61,210 nt of DNA from an uncultured Clostridia bacterium (GTDB taxonomy: Bacteria; Bacillota; Clostridia; Oscillospirales; Acutalibacteraceae), in NCBI GenBank assembly GCA_944376265.1, contig CALWCD010000004.1:1-61210 (forward strand). Direction: 5' to 3'. Made by a program: the position numbers and the translations under genes. Under the pieces are notes generated by a model. It was not told the origin of the DNA. It searched no databases and worked only from the letters and a program-made list of their open reading frames with translations. Below, one piece after another: positions 41,980 through 54,660 of the stretch. The stretch's first letter is position 1; each line of letters starts with the position of its first letter.

Positions 41980-42456
41980 TCACAGATCTTTTTCCAAGGT
42001 GAGATTGCGGGTGGAAAGCCCCAGGCTTTCGTAGAAGGAAATGGCTGCCTGATTGAAAGGCCAGACTGTCAGGCTGAGCCGTTTGGCTCCAAAGGCTTGA
42101 CCACGTCGGATTCCTTCCTCCAACAGCGCCTTGGCGATCCCCCGGTGGCGGAAGGCCGGGTCCACAAACAAATCGACCACATATAGCCCCTTTTCTCCCC
42201 GGAGCAGGGGGCTTTTGGGCGCTTCCCAAAGAGAGAGGGAGCAGATCCCGGCCGGGATGCTGTCCACCAAGGCCAACAGACGGACCTCGTGGTCATCCCT
42301 TAGTTCTGCCAGGTACTGCTCCAAGGGAACCGGGTGTTCCAAGGGTTGGAACAGGTCCGGCCTGGCGTCCACATGAAGCTGGTGGAGCCCACGCTCCCAG
42401 CGGTCATAGTAGGGGTAGTCCTCCGGCTCCAAATCCCGGATGTATAGGTCACCCAT
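41980..42456 (-). CDS. GNAT family N-acetyltransferase
   Basis: A 158-residue acetyltransferase. The motif A segment [26 protein letters not shown] contains the acetyl-CoA pyrophosphate loop RHRGIA, and [19 protein letters not shown] is the typical motif B region. The start ATG lies 8 bases inside the uxuA 3' end, implying coupling; another ATG three codons upstream is possible. The ribosome binding site is weak. Substrate unknown. Confidence 0.83.
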   Translation of the reverse strand: MGDLYIRDLEPEDYPYYDRWERGLHQLHVDARPDLFQPLEHPVPLEQYLAELRDDHEVRLLALVDSIPAGICSLSLWEAPKSPLLRGEKGLYVVDLFVDPAFRHRGIAKALLEEGIRRGQAFGAKRLSLTVWPFNQAAISFYESLGLSTRNLTLEKDL

Positions 42457-43507
42457 GAGCAGCATACTCTTTCTCGGCCGCCTCAAACAGGCCGTTGATG
42501 TATGCCGCCCCCAAGGCCCGGTCATACAGGCCGTATCCGGCCCGGCCGGTTTCGCCCCAGATCATCCGTCCGTGGTCAGGCCGCACGTAGCCATCGAAAC
42601 CGTTTTCCACCAACGCTTTGACAATGCCGTACATGTCCAGGGAGCCGCACTGGCTCAGGTGGGCCCGCTCCTCGAAGCCGTTGGGGAGGATCTGCACGTT
42701 CCGCAGGTGCACAAAGTGGATGCGGCCCATCTTGGCGTATTTGGCGGCCAGCTTTACCACATCGTTTTTGGGGGAGCATCCCAGAGAGCCGCAGCACAGG
42801 GTCAGGCCGTTGTGGGGATCGTCTACCAGCTTCAGGAACCGGTCCAGGTTTTCTTCGCAGGTGATAATCCTGGGAAGGCCGAAAATGCTCCAGCAGGGGT
42901 CGTCCTGGTGGATGGCCATATTCACGCCGCACTCCGCTGCGGTGGGGATAATCCCCTCCAGGAAATACTTCAGGTTGGCCCACAGGTCCTCTTCTGTCAA
43001 AGCCTGGTACTGGGCCACCACGTCCCGCAGCTCTTCCCGGGAATAGCTAGCGTCCCATCCGGGAAGGGTCAGGTCGCTGTCGCTTTTCAAGGGGTCCACC
43101 TGTTCCACCTGCTCCTGGTAGTACACCAGGGAGGTGGAGCCGTCAGCCAGAGGGTGGTCCAGCTGTGTGCGGGTCCAGTCAAACACCGGCATAAAGTTGT
43201 AGCAGATACACTGGATTCCTGCCTCGGCCAGCCGGCGGATGTTCTCGCAGTAGTTTTGAATGTACCGGTCCCGGCTGGGTTTCCCCAGCTTGATGTCCTC
43301 ATGGACAGGCACGCTTTCAATCACCTGAAATTTAAGCCCGGCCTGCTGGGTCAGTTCTTTCAGCCGGGAAATGCTCTCCCGGCTCCACACTTCACCCACA
43401 GGCACGTCGTACACCGCTGTGACCACAGATTCCATGCCGGGAATCTGCCGGATCTGTTCCAGGGTGACTTTGTCGTCCTCGCCATACCAACGGAAGGAAA
43501 GTTTCAT
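42449..43507 (-). CDS. uxuA: Mannonate dehydratase
   Basis: Dehydrates D-mannonate to 2-keto-3-deoxygluconate in glucuronate catabolism. The 352-residue TIM barrel starts with [12 protein letters not shown] and contains [22 protein letters not shown] (metal region), HFVHLRNVQ and [13 protein letters not shown], all typical of UxuA, a Mn/Fe enzyme. A GGAAAGGAG-like site precedes the ATG. No uxaC, uxuB or kdgK is in the window, so the rest of the pathway must lie elsewhere if present. Confidence 0.94.
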   Translation of the reverse strand: MKLSFRWYGEDDKVTLEQIRQIPGMESVVTAVYDVPVGEVWSRESISRLKELTQQAGLKFQVIESVPVHEDIKLGKPSRDRYIQNYCENIRRLAEAGIQCICYNFMPVFDWTRTQLDHPLADGSTSLVYYQEQVEQVDPLKSDSDLTLPGWDASYSREELRDVVAQYQALTEEDLWANLKYFLEGIIPTAAECGVNMAIHQDDPCWSIFGLPRIITCEENLDRFLKLVDDPHNGLTLCCGSLGCSPKNDVVKLAAKYAKMGRIHFVHLRNVQILPNGFEERAHLSQCGSLDMYGIVKALVENGFDGYVRPDHGRMIWGETGRAGYGLYDRALGAAYINGLFEAAEKEYAAHG

Positions 43508-43590
43508 AGAATGCTCCTTTCTGGCTGCCGCTGTTGGACAGCCCGGATGTGATTGTGTTATACTGTAAAAAAATGAAAGGAAGGCGCTGT

Positions 43591-43938
43591 ATGGAATACG
43601 ATCTCTTGTTCTGGGAGGGGATAGACCAGCTCACAGCCTCCCATGGCCTGGTCATCGACCGGCCCAAAGGCTCGGCCCACCCCCGGTTTCCCCACTGGAT
43701 TTACCCCCTGGACTACGGCTATTTGGAAGGCACCGCCGCCATGGATGGGGAAGGGGTGGACGTGTGGGTGGGCACAGCGGGAACAAACCGGGTGGACGCC
43801 CTGCTGTGCGTTGTGGATCTCCCCAAGGGAGAGACAGAACTGAAGCTGCTGGTTTCCTGCACCCTAGAGGAAAAAACCGAGGCACTGCGCTTTCAGAATC
43901 GGCCGCCCCATCTGCTGGCACTGCTGGTGGAACGCTAA
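43591..43938 (+). CDS. Small inorganic pyrophosphatase-like protein
   Basis: A 115-residue protein with the core of soluble family I pyrophosphatases: [25 protein letters not shown] followed by [10 protein letters not shown], corresponding to the substrate- and metal-binding YPxxYGxxxxT and DGDxxD-type regions. It is much shorter than a full family I enzyme (about 170-180), and the second acidic cluster is reduced (DGEGVDVW). It may act on another phosphorylated substrate. AAAGGAAGG precedes the ATG. Read divergently from uxuA. Confidence 0.75.
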   Translation: MEYDLLFWEGIDQLTASHGLVIDRPKGSAHPRFPHWIYPLDYGYLEGTAAMDGEGVDVWVGTAGTNRVDALLCVVDLPKGETELKLLVSCTLEEKTEALRFQNRPPHLLALLVER

Positions 43939-44146
43939 ACGAAATACCCATAAAAAGAATATCACAGAAAACCTTTGCGTGCAATGTGGTGAAAAAGGAA
44001 AATCGAAAATTTCCTGTGTGAGACCGGCAAATAGTTCTAATTGGGAATAATAACCGGAAGAAAGTGGAATATTATGTGGGTGAAAGGCGGCAGACTCCAA
44101 ATGAAAAATGGGCTTGCCGCCTAAAAAACGAAGGAGGAACAAATCC

Positions 44147-44305
44147 ATGGAAGTGTATGTGTGCGACGTGTGCGGCTACCGCTACGATCCCGAGGTGGGC
44201 GATCCTGATAACGGCATTGCTCCCGGCACCAAATTTGAAGATCTCCCTGAGGATTGGGTCTGCCCCCTGTGCGGCGTAGGCAAGGATCAGTTCTCCCAGG
44301 AGTAA
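44147..44305 (+). CDS. Rubredoxin
   Basis: A 52-residue one-iron electron carrier. The two Cys pairs VCDVCGYRY (C-x2-C) and [11 protein letters not shown] (C-x2-C) bind Fe; [22 protein letters not shown] is the classic rubredoxin middle. AAGGAGG sets the ATG. It is monocistronic with a strong terminator. The probable role is oxidative-stress electron transfer in an anaerobe. Confidence 0.96.
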   Translation: MEVYVCDVCGYRYDPEVGDPDNGIAPGTKFEDLPEDWVCPLCGVGKDQFSQE

Positions 44306-44326
44306 GAGGTTTCCCACTGGCATCTG

Positions 44327-44366
44327 AAAAGGGCGGCACCGAAGTGGTTCGGTGACCGCCCTTTTT
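44327..44366. terminator. Terminator after rubredoxin / transglutaminase-like gene
   Basis: GGGCGG-CACCGAA (44331-44343), loop GTGG, TTCGGTG-A-CCGCCC (44348-44361), then TTTTT; AAAA flanks the other side, so it can act in both directions for the convergent genes. Confidence 0.92.
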
Positions 44367-45730
44367 CAATTCAGTTTTTCCAAAGAAAGCAGCTCCCATT
44401 GGGGGATGAAATCCCGGCCAGTCAAGCCATGGTCGGCATATTCGCCTTCCCCGCGCTGGTTGTCGTAGGGATCACACCGGAACTGTGTTTTGGGCGGATC
44501 AAACTCCCATTGGAACTGGGAATTTGCCGCCATGCGGAAGGGGTCGAGATTCCCGAAGTAATGATTGTGGCGCAGAGCGTTTCCGGCCCGGTACGCACTT
44601 CCTCCAAAGGAGGGATCTGCAAATAGCCATCCGTAAGGCGCTACATAGAATTGTGCCCAATCGTGGCATCCCTGATAATAGGGAGTTACATAGAGTCCCG
44701 ACTGCCACCTGGCGGGAATGCCAGCACAGCGGCACAGGGTGATGAACAGCAGTGCCTGAACGCCGCAGTCCCCCTTTTGATTCAAGCCGGCATATTCCGG
44801 GATTTGGGTGATGGTAAAATATTCCCGCATATAGGAATAGGTCACCACCGTGGTGCAATAGTCGTAAAAACGCCTGGCCAGTTTTAAGGGGTTGGTCTCT
44901 CCGGCCGAAAGCTCCTTGCACAAAGCCCGAAGGAAGGGGGTGAACCGAATTTGTGGAGCCTGTTCCTGAGTGTCAAAGTCTGGCTGAAGAGGCGAAACCT
45001 TATCGGGATCCGGCTGTTTGTAATCCACATGGGATTCATACTCGTATTCCACTGTGAAAGGCTTGTTTTCCATGGGGGCGCAGGAGAAGAAGATGGTGCG
45101 CTGGCCGGCAGATTCCGAAGCCAAGACGGCCTCCTTTGGATAATGGCTGAGAATCCGGATATTCCGCATGTTGACCGCCTGAGCTGGAACCGGCAGGTGG
45201 ACACGGATTGTCTCTCCGGGGCGGAAAGCTTCTTCCTTAATTTGAAAGCTTGCCCGGAGACGGATGCGCCGCGCAGCGAATCCCTGTTCCTGCATTTCCC
45301 GGATCACATCGTTCAAAAGCTGTTTTTCCGGAGACTCTTCCACCGGCGCCAGTCCCGCGCGTTTTGCGATGCAGGGATAGACCTTTTCCAAAGTGTCGTA
45401 AAAGCTGTGGCAGAAGTGAGGCTTCCCCTGAATGTAAATCCATTCAATAGCGCCTGCGTCCTCCAGCTCCCGCAGTTCCGCCAGAGTGAACTCCGGAATG
45501 TGCTTCTGGATCAGGGCAAGTCCCTCTTCCTCGGAGAAACAGTAGTCCTCCGGGAGCCGTTTCAAAATCTCCTGTTCCAATTCCAGACGTTTTTCCAGGG
45601 CAAAGGGCAGCTTGCCGCTTTCCATCCGCCGCCGGATCAGTCGTTGGGCACGGTCAAAATCGCCGCACCATTTTGCCTTCTCAATATCTTCCGGCAGAGG
45701 TATCTCCAGATAGTTCAGCAAATCCAGCAT
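44366..45730 (-). CDS. Transglutaminase-like domain protein
   Basis: A 454-residue cytoplasmic protein without signal peptide. The C-terminal half holds a transglutaminase/protease-like domain: NQKGDCGVQALLFITLCR (catalytic Cys), GCHDWAQFYVAPYGW (His) and FADPSFGG (Asp). The N-terminal ~150 residues are helical and of unknown type; a beta-rich region follows (IRLRASFQIKEEAFRPGETI). The function may be peptide hydrolysis or transamidation. It has its own promoter and no operon partners. Confidence 0.85.
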   Translation of the reverse strand: MLDLLNYLEIPLPEDIEKAKWCGDFDRAQRLIRRRMESGKLPFALEKRLELEQEILKRLPEDYCFSEEEGLALIQKHIPEFTLAELRELEDAGAIEWIYIQGKPHFCHSFYDTLEKVYPCIAKRAGLAPVEESPEKQLLNDVIREMQEQGFAARRIRLRASFQIKEEAFRPGETIRVHLPVPAQAVNMRNIRILSHYPKEAVLASESAGQRTIFFSCAPMENKPFTVEYEYESHVDYKQPDPDKVSPLQPDFDTQEQAPQIRFTPFLRALCKELSAGETNPLKLARRFYDYCTTVVTYSYMREYFTITQIPEYAGLNQKGDCGVQALLFITLCRCAGIPARWQSGLYVTPYYQGCHDWAQFYVAPYGWLFADPSFGGSAYRAGNALRHNHYFGNLDPFRMAANSQFQWEFDPPKTQFRCDPYDNQRGEGEYADHGLTGRDFIPQWELLSLEKLN

Positions 45731-45774
45731 TTAGAATCCCTCCCAAGCCCTTCAAAAGGGCACTATTTTGACAA

Positions 45775-45803
45775 ATTATATCATAAAAAACCTAAGAAAT
45801 CAA
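45775..45803 (-). promoter_or_regulatory. Promoter of the transglutaminase-like gene
   Basis: Minus strand: TTGATT (45803-45798), a 17-base spacer, TATAAT (45780-45775), about 45 bases before the start codon. Confidence 0.65.
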
Positions 45804-45823
45804 AAGCAAACCACCAAAAATCC

Positions 45824-45857
45824 ACAAAAAAAGAGTTGCCCTAAAGGGACAACTCTT
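45824..45857 (-). terminator. Terminator of the V-type ATPase operon
   Basis: Minus strand AAGAGTTGTCCC, loop TTTA, GGGCAACTCTT, then a T-tract, 17 bases past the ntpD stop. Confidence 0.9.
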
Positions 45858-45873
45858 CTCGTTAAATTCCATC

Positions 45874-46533
45874 TTACAGGCTTTCGTACCCATGGGCCTC
45901 CTGCAGCATCATGTCCTTCACCTTCATCAGCCGCACCTGGGTGGAACGTTCGTTCTCGTCCAGCTTCATGGTGATGTAGCGGATGGTCTCCTGCAGCTGG
46001 GGGATCATCACATGCTCCAGGGCGTTGACCCGGCGCCGGGTCTTCTCAATTTCAGAGGCCATCAGCTGGCAGGCTTTCTCACTTTCCGCCAGCCGGAGCA
46101 TAGCGGGGAAGACAGCCGCCAGGGACTCAATAGCGTCGTCCAGGTCGCCGGAGGTAAAGGCAAAGCCGTAGGAAAACATGTCGCTCTCCTGGGGAGTGCG
46201 GGTGTGGAAAGTGAACTTGGGCACTTCCACGCTCATCACGTTTTCCGTGGTGCTCTCCAAAGAGACCTTCTGTTTGGGGGCCAGCAGAGCGGTGTTCAAG
46301 ACAGGGTCCTGCATGGCGGCACGGGCCAGCATAAAGTCCTTGTTTGCCGCCAAGATGCCCGCCTCCACCTGTTTGCGCAGCCGCCTGTTTTCCCGCACCC
46401 GCTCCAGGAACAGACGCATCAGCTCGTCCCGCTTGTCCTTAAGCAGCTTGTGCCCTCGGGTGGCGGTGGCCAGCTTTTTCTTCAGCCGCGTCAGCTCCAT
46501 GCGGGTGGGGTTCACCTGCAAACGCTCCGCCAC
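45874..46533 (-). CDS. ntpD: V-type ATP synthase subunit D
   Basis: Central-stalk rotor subunit, the counterpart of F-type gamma. A 219-residue, mostly alpha-helical coiled coil, with the conserved N-terminus VNPTRMELTRLKKKLATATRGHKLLKDKRDELM (split here only by reading) and the C-terminal NALEHVMIPQL region. The start is GTG, 3 bases after the ntpB stop and preceded by AAGGTGG. Last gene of the operon. Confidence 0.94.
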   Translation of the reverse strand: MAERLQVNPTRMELTRLKKKLATATRGHKLLKDKRDELMRLFLERVRENRRLRKQVEAGILAANKDFMLARAAMQDPVLNTALLAPKQKVSLESTTENVMSVEVPKFTFHTRTPQESDMFSYGFAFTSGDLDDAIESLAAVFPAMLRLAESEKACQLMASEIEKTRRRVNALEHVMIPQLQETIRYITMKLDENERSTQVRLMKVKDMMLQEAHGYESL

Positions 46534-46536
46534 AGG

Positions 46537-47913
46537 TCATTCCACCTTTCCGTAATACTCGTCCAGCAGCTTGTTGCTGATACGCTTCAGCTCGCTTCTG
46601 GGAAGGATCTTCAGCAGTTTCCAGCCCAGGTCCAGCGTCTCCTCAATGGACCGGTCCGCATGGTAGCCCTGGGAGACGTACTCTTTTTCAAAGGCGTCGG
46701 CGAACTGTGCGTACAGCTTGTCAATGTCCGTCAAGGCCGCTTCGCCCAGAACCACCATCAGCTCCTTGGCCTCCTTGCCTCGAGCGTAGGCCGCGAACAG
46801 CTGGTTCATGGTGCTGGCGTGGTCCAAACGAGTCTTGCCTTCGCCGATGCCCTTGTCCTTCAAACGGGACAGGGAGGGCAGCACGTCAATGGGGGGCGCG
46901 ATGTTCTTCCGGTACAGTTCCCGGCTGAGGATGATCTGCCCCTCGGTGATGTACCCGGTCAAGTCGGGGATGGGATGGGTCTTGTCGTCCTCAGGCATGG
47001 TCAGGATGGGGATCAGGGTGATGGAGCCGTTCTTTCCCTTCTGTCGGCCTGCCCGTTCGTACAGGGACGCCAAGTCCGTGTACATGTAGCCGGGATAGCC
47101 GCGGCGTCCGGGAACTTCCTTCCGGGCGGCAGAGACTTCCCGCAGGGCGTCGGCATAGTTGGTGATGTCGGTGAGGATGACCAGCACGTGCATGTTTTTC
47201 TCGAAGGCCAGGTACTCCGCAGCGGTGAGGGCCATGCGGGGGGTGGCGATCCGTTCCACAGCAGGGTCGTTTGCCAGGTTCACAAACAGCACCGTGCGGT
47301 CAATAGCTCCGGTCTCCTGGAAGCTTTTCACAAAGAAGTCGGATTCCTCGAAGGTGATGCCCATGGCGGCGAACACCACCACGAAGGGTTCGGTGGTGCC
47401 CCGCACCTTGGCCTGCCGGGCAATCTGGGCGGCAAGCTGGGCGTGGGGGAGGCCGCTGGCGGAAAAGATGGGCAGCTTCTGCCCGCGGACCAGGGTGTTC
47501 AGGCCGTCAATGGCGGAAACACCGGTCTGGATAAATTCCTGGGGATAGTTCCGGGCGGCGGGGTTCATGGGCAGGCCGTTGATGTCATCCCGCCGTTCCG
47601 GCAGGATTTCCGGGCCCCCGTCAATGGGACGGCCCAAACCGTCAAACACACGGCCCAGCATGTCCTCGCTGACGCCCAGCTCCATGCTCCGGCCCAGGAA
47701 GCGCACTTTGCTGCTCTCCAGGTTGATGCCTGTGGAGCTTTCAAAAAGCTGCACCAGGGCGTTGCCCTCGTTGATTTCCAGCACTTTGCAGCGGCGCTTT
47801 TCCCCGTTGAACAGCTCGATCTCAGCCAGCTCGTCATAGGCTACGTTTTCTACGCCCTTTACCAGCATCAGAGGGCCTGCCACCTCTTGGATGGTTCGAT
47901 ATTCCTTTGGCAT
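46537..47913 (-). CDS. ntpB: V-type ATP synthase subunit B
   Basis: Non-catalytic nucleotide-site subunit of the V1 head. The 458-residue protein lacks a functional P-loop ([20 protein letters not shown] instead of GxxxxGKT), as expected for B. Other signatures are [38 protein letters not shown] and the C-terminal [15 protein letters not shown]. The ATG overlaps the ntpA stop by one base (TGATG). Confidence 0.96.
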   Translation of the reverse strand: MPKEYRTIQEVAGPLMLVKGVENVAYDELAEIELFNGEKRRCKVLEINEGNALVQLFESSTGINLESSKVRFLGRSMELGVSEDMLGRVFDGLGRPIDGGPEILPERRDDINGLPMNPAARNYPQEFIQTGVSAIDGLNTLVRGQKLPIFSASGLPHAQLAAQIARQAKVRGTTEPFVVVFAAMGITFEESDFFVKSFQETGAIDRTVLFVNLANDPAVERIATPRMALTAAEYLAFEKNMHVLVILTDITNYADALREVSAARKEVPGRRGYPGYMYTDLASLYERAGRQKGKNGSITLIPILTMPEDDKTHPIPDLTGYITEGQIILSRELYRKNIAPPIDVLPSLSRLKDKGIGEGKTRLDHASTMNQLFAAYARGKEAKELMVVLGEAALTDIDKLYAQFADAFEKEYVSQGYHADRSIEETLDLGWKLLKILPRSELKRISNKLLDEYYGKVE

Positions 47914-49685
47914 CACAAGTCCTCCTTTGCCTGGCGTGCGTCCGCCAATTCTTTCTCCAGCTGAGAAAGCACCTTCTGGTACTCTTCCTCCACCTGGTCG
48001 GGCAGGGTGTATTTAAAGCGGCCGATCTGCTCCCGTACAGGCAGGGCCACCAGCGCGGCAATGTCCACTCCCTGCTTCAGGGCTTCCAAACTCTTTTCAT
48101 AGTAGGCAAGGATCAGCTGCATCATGGCGTGCTGTTTGACAAGGGGCGTGTAGGTGTCCACCTCGTCAAAGGCGTTCTGGTGCAGGAAGTCCTCGCGGAT
48201 AGACCGGGCGGCTTCCAGCTTCAGCCGGTCCGGGGCGGACAGAGCGTCCATGCCCACCAGCTGCACAATCTCTTCCAGCTCCGCCTCGTCCTGGAGCAGC
48301 CCCATCAGTTTGGCGCGAAGGGTCTCCCAGTCCGGGGCCACACTGCCGGTGAACCAGTTTTCCAGGGTGTCCAGATACAGGGAGTAACTGGTCAGCCAGT
48401 TGACCGCGGGGAAGTGGCGCTTGTACGCCAGGGAGGAATCCAGCCCCCAGAACACCTTCACAATGCGAAGGGTGGCCTGGGAGACAGGCTCGGAAATATC
48501 GCCGCCGGGAGGGGACACGGCCCCGATTACGGACAGGGCGCCTTCCCGGTTTTCGCTTCCCAGGGTGACCACACGTCCAGCCCGTTCGTAGAACTGGGCC
48601 AGACGGCTGCCCAGGTAAGCGGGGTAGCCTTCCTCGCCGGGCATCTCTTCCAGACGGCCGGACATTTCGCGGAGAGCCTCGGCCCAGCGGGAGGTGGAGT
48701 CAGCCATCAAAGCCACAGAATACCCCATGTCCCGGAAGTATTCCGCAATGGTGATGCCGGTGTAAATGGACGCCTCGCGGGCGGCCACAGGCATGTCGGA
48801 GGTGTTGGCGATGAGCACCGTGCGCTTCATCAGGGAGTAGCCTGTTTTGGGGTCCTGCAGCTCGGGGAACTCGTTGAGCACGTCGGTCATCTCGTTGCCC
48901 CGCTCGCCGCAGCCGATGTACACCACAATGTCCGCTTCCGCCCACTTGGCCAGCTGGTGCTGTACCACGGTCTTGCCGCTGCCAAAGGGACCTGGCACGG
49001 CTGCCACGCCGCCCTTGGCCAGGGGGAAGAAGGTGTCAATGACTCGCTGCCCTGTCACCAAGGGCATATCGGGGGAAAGCTTTTTCTGGTAGGGACGGCC
49101 CCGGCGCACCGGCCAGCGCTGCATCAGGGAAAGGGGAACCTCCCGGCCGTTGGGGGTTTCCACCGTGGCCACGGTCTCGGTCACGGTAAAGTCGCCGCCC
49201 TGAATGGTTTTTACCTTGCCCAGGATCCCCGGCGGGACCATGATCTTGTGGGTGACGATCTCCGTTTCCTGCACGGTGCCGATCACGTCGCCGGCAGCCA
49301 CGCTGTCCCCCTGGCTTACGGAGGGGACGAAGGTCCACTTGGGGTCACGCTTCAGGGCGGGCACTTCCACGCCCCGGCTCAGGTTGTTGCCGGAAATCTT
49401 CATGATGTCGTCCAGGGGACGCTGAATGCCGTCGTAGATGCTGCCGATCAAACCGGGTCCCAGTTCCACGCTCATGGGTTCCCCGGTGGATTCCACCGGC
49501 GCGCCGGGGCCCAGGCCGGAGGTCTCCTCGTAGACCTGAATGGAGGCCTCGTCCCCGTGCATTTCTATGATCTCGCCGATCAGCCGGCGTTCGCTGACAC
49601 GCACCACGTCGAACATGTTGGCGTTGCGCATGTCTTTTGCGATCACCAGAGGACCGGCCACTTTTTTGATGGTGCCTTTACTCAT
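47913..49685 (-). CDS. ntpA: V-type ATP synthase catalytic subunit A
   Basis: Catalytic V1 subunit of 590 residues. The P-loop is [10 protein letters not shown] (232-241), followed by the catalytic glutamate in GCGERGNEM (about 261), [32 protein letters not shown] and [13 protein letters not shown]. The ~90-residue non-homologous region typical of A subunits is present (about 110-200). It is 22 bases downstream of ntpF and coupled to ntpB. ATP hydrolysis or synthesis direction cannot be read from sequence. Confidence 0.97.
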   Translation of the reverse strand: MSKGTIKKVAGPLVIAKDMRNANMFDVVRVSERRLIGEIIEMHGDEASIQVYEETSGLGPGAPVESTGEPMSVELGPGLIGSIYDGIQRPLDDIMKISGNNLSRGVEVPALKRDPKWTFVPSVSQGDSVAAGDVIGTVQETEIVTHKIMVPPGILGKVKTIQGGDFTVTETVATVETPNGREVPLSLMQRWPVRRGRPYQKKLSPDMPLVTGQRVIDTFFPLAKGGVAAVPGPFGSGKTVVQHQLAKWAEADIVVYIGCGERGNEMTDVLNEFPELQDPKTGYSLMKRTVLIANTSDMPVAAREASIYTGITIAEYFRDMGYSVALMADSTSRWAEALREMSGRLEEMPGEEGYPAYLGSRLAQFYERAGRVVTLGSENREGALSVIGAVSPPGGDISEPVSQATLRIVKVFWGLDSSLAYKRHFPAVNWLTSYSLYLDTLENWFTGSVAPDWETLRAKLMGLLQDEAELEEIVQLVGMDALSAPDRLKLEAARSIREDFLHQNAFDEVDTYTPLVKQHAMMQLILAYYEKSLEALKQGVDIAALVALPVREQIGRFKYTLPDQVEEEYQKVLSQLEKELADARQAKEDL

Positions 49686-49707
49686 TTTTATGATTCACCC
49701 GCTTCTT

Positions 49708-50028
49708 TCAGGATTCATTGGCCAGAATATCAGAGCCCACGGCCTGCTCCACAGAGCGCTTCACCATGGCCATTCCCATGCCCGTGTTGCCGGAAAGGCC
49801 GGGGATGGGCACCACGGCGGGGAGGGGCCGCTCCCGCAGCCGCTCCAGCTCCTGAGGGATCTGGGCGCAGAGGGCTTCCGTCACGTAGAGCACGGCGTAG
49901 TCCTCCTCCGCCAGACGGCGCAGGGTTTTGGCTCCTGTTTCCGCCTCTTCAATGGGGAGCACCTCCAGCCCTAAGGCCCCAAAGCCGTAGATGCTGTCCC
50001 GGTCCCCCAGTACCGCGATCTTATACAT
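49708..50028 (-). CDS. ntpF: V-type ATP synthase subunit F
   Basis: A 106-residue central-stalk subunit with a Rossmann-like start (MYKIAVLGDRDSIYGFGALG) and an acidic middle. GDRDSIYGFGALGLE is the family signature. It overlaps the ntpC stop by 8 bases. (In E. hirae nomenclature the subunit at this position is called NtpG.). Confidence 0.92.
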   Translation of the reverse strand: MYKIAVLGDRDSIYGFGALGLEVLPIEEAETGAKTLRRLAEEDYAVLYVTEALCAQIPQELERLRERPLPAVVPIPGLSGNTGMGMAMVKRSVEQAVGSDILANES

Positions 50029-50989
50029 AGGTTTCCCTCAGTCTTTCCCGGAGCCTGTCATCCTCCAGGCCGTTTCGCTTGCCGGACAGGATGATCCGCA
50101 CCGTGTCGATTTCCCGCCTTCTTGCCACAGCGTAGGCAAACAGCGGGCCTGCTGTAAAGTATTCACCCTTTTCGCCTTGGATCAGCGCCATGGCCCGGTC
50201 ATCCCGCCACTTTTCGAAAGCAGAGGCGGAACGCTGGAGCAGAGCCTCTCCTTCGGCGTAGGGGGTTGTGTTCAGGTATTCCAGCAGCTTCTCCATGCCC
50301 CGCTGGGCGGCCTCCGCCAAAGCGTTCACGTCCAAACTCTGGCAGGGCGCCAGCGCCAGCTCTAAAAACTGCCGGTTTTTCTGCGCCTTGCAGGCTCGGG
50401 CCGCGGTCTGGATATTGGCGGTCGCCACAGTCCATTCGCCGTAACGCTCCAGCACCGGGAGGCCGCTTTCCCGGCCCTGGCGGAGGATCTCCTCCAGGCA
50501 AGCCCGGTCGATGAGCACGTCGCACAGCTGGCTGTCTCCTGTCTGGAGCAGCGCCTGGCTGGCTTTCTCGGCCGCCTGGGCCAAAGCGGGGGAGAGGCGG
50601 GAAAAATCACGTTCCCGAGCCATGCGGAGCACCTCTTCCGGTTCCCACTGGCCCCCGGGAAGGAATATCCCTCTGGGTTCCGTCTCTGTGGCGGCACACT
50701 TGATGGCGGCCTTGATGTTGTTCCCGTCAATGGGAAGCAGCAGCGGTGCAAAGGGGGCGGTGTCCTTGGTCAGTTCCCACAGGAAGTCCCAAGTTTTTTC
50801 CTCCTCGGCAGCCAGCAGCTCTTCCGGGGAGTTTGCGCTGTCCCCGCTGCCCCAGCCCTTGTCACGAAGCACCCGAAGGCACTCCTTCTCGTCGGGGCAG
50901 GACATGAGCCGTTCCAGGTCGGTTCTTCCCAGCAGGGACGCCTCCCGGGAACGCACCCGCGCCACCGCGTAGATATATTCTTCACTCAT
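50021..50989 (-). CDS. ntpC: V-type ATP synthase subunit C (d-type)
   Basis: A 322-residue socket subunit linking the rotor stalk to the membrane ring. It starts YIYAVARVRSREASLLGRTDLERLM, typical of the family, and is helical throughout, with LLLPIDGNNIKAAIKC and GPLFAYAVARRREIDTVRIILSGK near the end. ATG 50989 is set by AAAGGAG. It lies between ntpE and ntpF. Confidence 0.92.
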   Translation of the reverse strand: MSEEYIYAVARVRSREASLLGRTDLERLMSCPDEKECLRVLRDKGWGSGDSANSPEELLAAEEEKTWDFLWELTKDTAPFAPLLLPIDGNNIKAAIKCAATETEPRGIFLPGGQWEPEEVLRMARERDFSRLSPALAQAAEKASQALLQTGDSQLCDVLIDRACLEEILRQGRESGLPVLERYGEWTVATANIQTAARACKAQKNRQFLELALAPCQSLDVNALAEAAQRGMEKLLEYLNTTPYAEGEALLQRSASAFEKWRDDRAMALIQGEKGEYFTAGPLFAYAVARRREIDTVRIILSGKRNGLEDDRLRERLRETYV

Positions 50990-51008
50990 GGGCTTCTCCT
51001 TTCCCGCC

Positions 51009-51602
51009 TTACGCTTGGGAGAACAGGATGGCCCCGGCGGCATCCCGAAGCTGGTCGTAAGCGCTTCGGAACAGGGCAGGGAAGGTGCAGTCCATCTCTA
51101 TGGGGCCGTATACCAGCACAAACCCGCTTTCCAGCTCCCGGGGAGTGGGGGAGACGGTGATCTTCCCCTGGGGCGTTTCCCGGTCCAGCTCCTGCTGGAA
51201 ATTCTTGGGCATCCGGGCCAAGTCTTGGGCGTTCAGGTACAGGGTGCCCTCTCCGGGAAGGGCGGAACGAACCGCCAATTCCAGAAGGATGGCGAAATAC
51301 TCCTCCACGGGAGCCTCCTCCAAAGAGGAGCACACGTTGTCCAGGGCTTCCCGGATCAACTGTTGTTTGCAGCGAAGCAGCTGGTCGCGTTTTTCCAGCA
51401 ATGCCGCGGATTCCGCCCGTTCCCGGATGGCGTCCGCCTGGGCCTGGGCCTCTTCCAGAATGGCCTTGGACTGCCGGTCGGCTTCCCGCTGCGCTTTCTC
51501 CAGGCACTCCTGAGCGTCCTGCTTTGCCGCGGCAAGCAGTTCTTCCTTTTGTTTTTCCGCGTCCGTCCGGATCTGTGCCAAAATGGCTTCCAGTCCTGTC
51601 AT
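51009..51602 (-). CDS. ntpE: V-type ATP synthase subunit E (peripheral stalk)
   Basis: A 197-residue subunit. An N-terminal coiled coil of about 80 residues, rich in Ala, Glu, Lys and Gln, is followed by a globular C-terminal domain (VRSALPGEGTLYLNAQDLARM ... GPIEMDCTFPALFRSAYDQLR). It pairs with the small H/G-like subunit to form the stator. GGAGGGG precedes the ATG. Confidence 0.9.
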   Translation of the reverse strand: MTGLEAILAQIRTDAEKQKEELLAAAKQDAQECLEKAQREADRQSKAILEEAQAQADAIRERAESAALLEKRDQLLRCKQQLIREALDNVCSSLEEAPVEEYFAILLELAVRSALPGEGTLYLNAQDLARMPKNFQQELDRETPQGKITVSPTPRELESGFVLVYGPIEMDCTFPALFRSAYDQLRDAAGAILFSQA

Positions 51603-51636
51603 GGGTTCCCCTCCTTTCCAAAAATGGGGCGGGGCG

Positions 51637-54142
<2,506 letters not shown>

Positions 54143-54146
54143 GCTC

Positions 54147-54473
54147 TCACCTCCTTCTGGGATGGCCCAGAACGATCCGCTCCGCCTCTCGGGCTACCTG
54201 CCCTTGACGGGACTGAGCTTGCGCCCGCAATCGTTCCTGCTCCTCTACCGCTTCCCGCTGAATGGCAGCCTTCCGCTTTTCGCCGTCGGCTTTTGCAACG
54301 CCGTAGAGGATTTCGGCCCGTTTTTTTGCTTCCTTTACTGCGGCGTGGACCAGCTGCTCGCCTTTGGCAGCTGCTTCCCGGCGCAGGGCTTCGCCTTCGT
54401 CTTTTGCCTGCTGGACCGTGTCGCTGGCGTTTTGTTCCGCCTGGTTCACGGCTCGCATGGTTTCTTTAGCCAA
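54147..54473 (-). CDS. V-type ATPase small peripheral-stalk subunit (H/G-like)
   Basis: A 108-residue, highly charged, Ala/Glu/Gln/Arg-rich helical protein (MRAVNQAEQNASDTVQQAKD ... AIQREAVEEQERLRAQAQSR), predicted to be one long coiled coil. Such proteins (AhaH/NtpF-like) partner subunit E in the stator. The start is not certain: TTG 54473 sits at good spacing from GGGGAGG, and GTG 54482 or ATG 54458 are alternatives. First gene of the operon. Confidence 0.78.
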   Translation of the reverse strand: MAKETMRAVNQAEQNASDTVQQAKDEGEALRREAAAKGEQLVHAAVKEAKKRAEILYGVAKADGEKRKAAIQREAVEEQERLRAQAQSRQGQVAREAERIVLGHPRRR

Positions 54474-54554
54474 GTATTCCACCTCCCCTGTTGTGAACGA
54501 CAATCCTTCACTTGTGGGAAAAGAAGCCTGTCGTTGTAAAAAAACAATAGTCTT

Positions 54555-54583
54555 ATTATACAGGATGGATGTGTTATTGTCAA
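54555..54583 (-). promoter_or_regulatory. Consensus promoter of the V-type ATPase operon
   Basis: Minus strand: TTGACA (54583-54578), a 17-base spacer, TATAAT (54560-54555): a perfect consensus, about 80 bases before the first gene. Confidence 0.93.
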
Positions 54584-54660
54584 AAATAAATTGGATAAAA
54601 CACGGTTTTTTATAGGATATCAAAAAAACTTTCCCCCATCCGGGAAGGGGGCCTTCTGGA

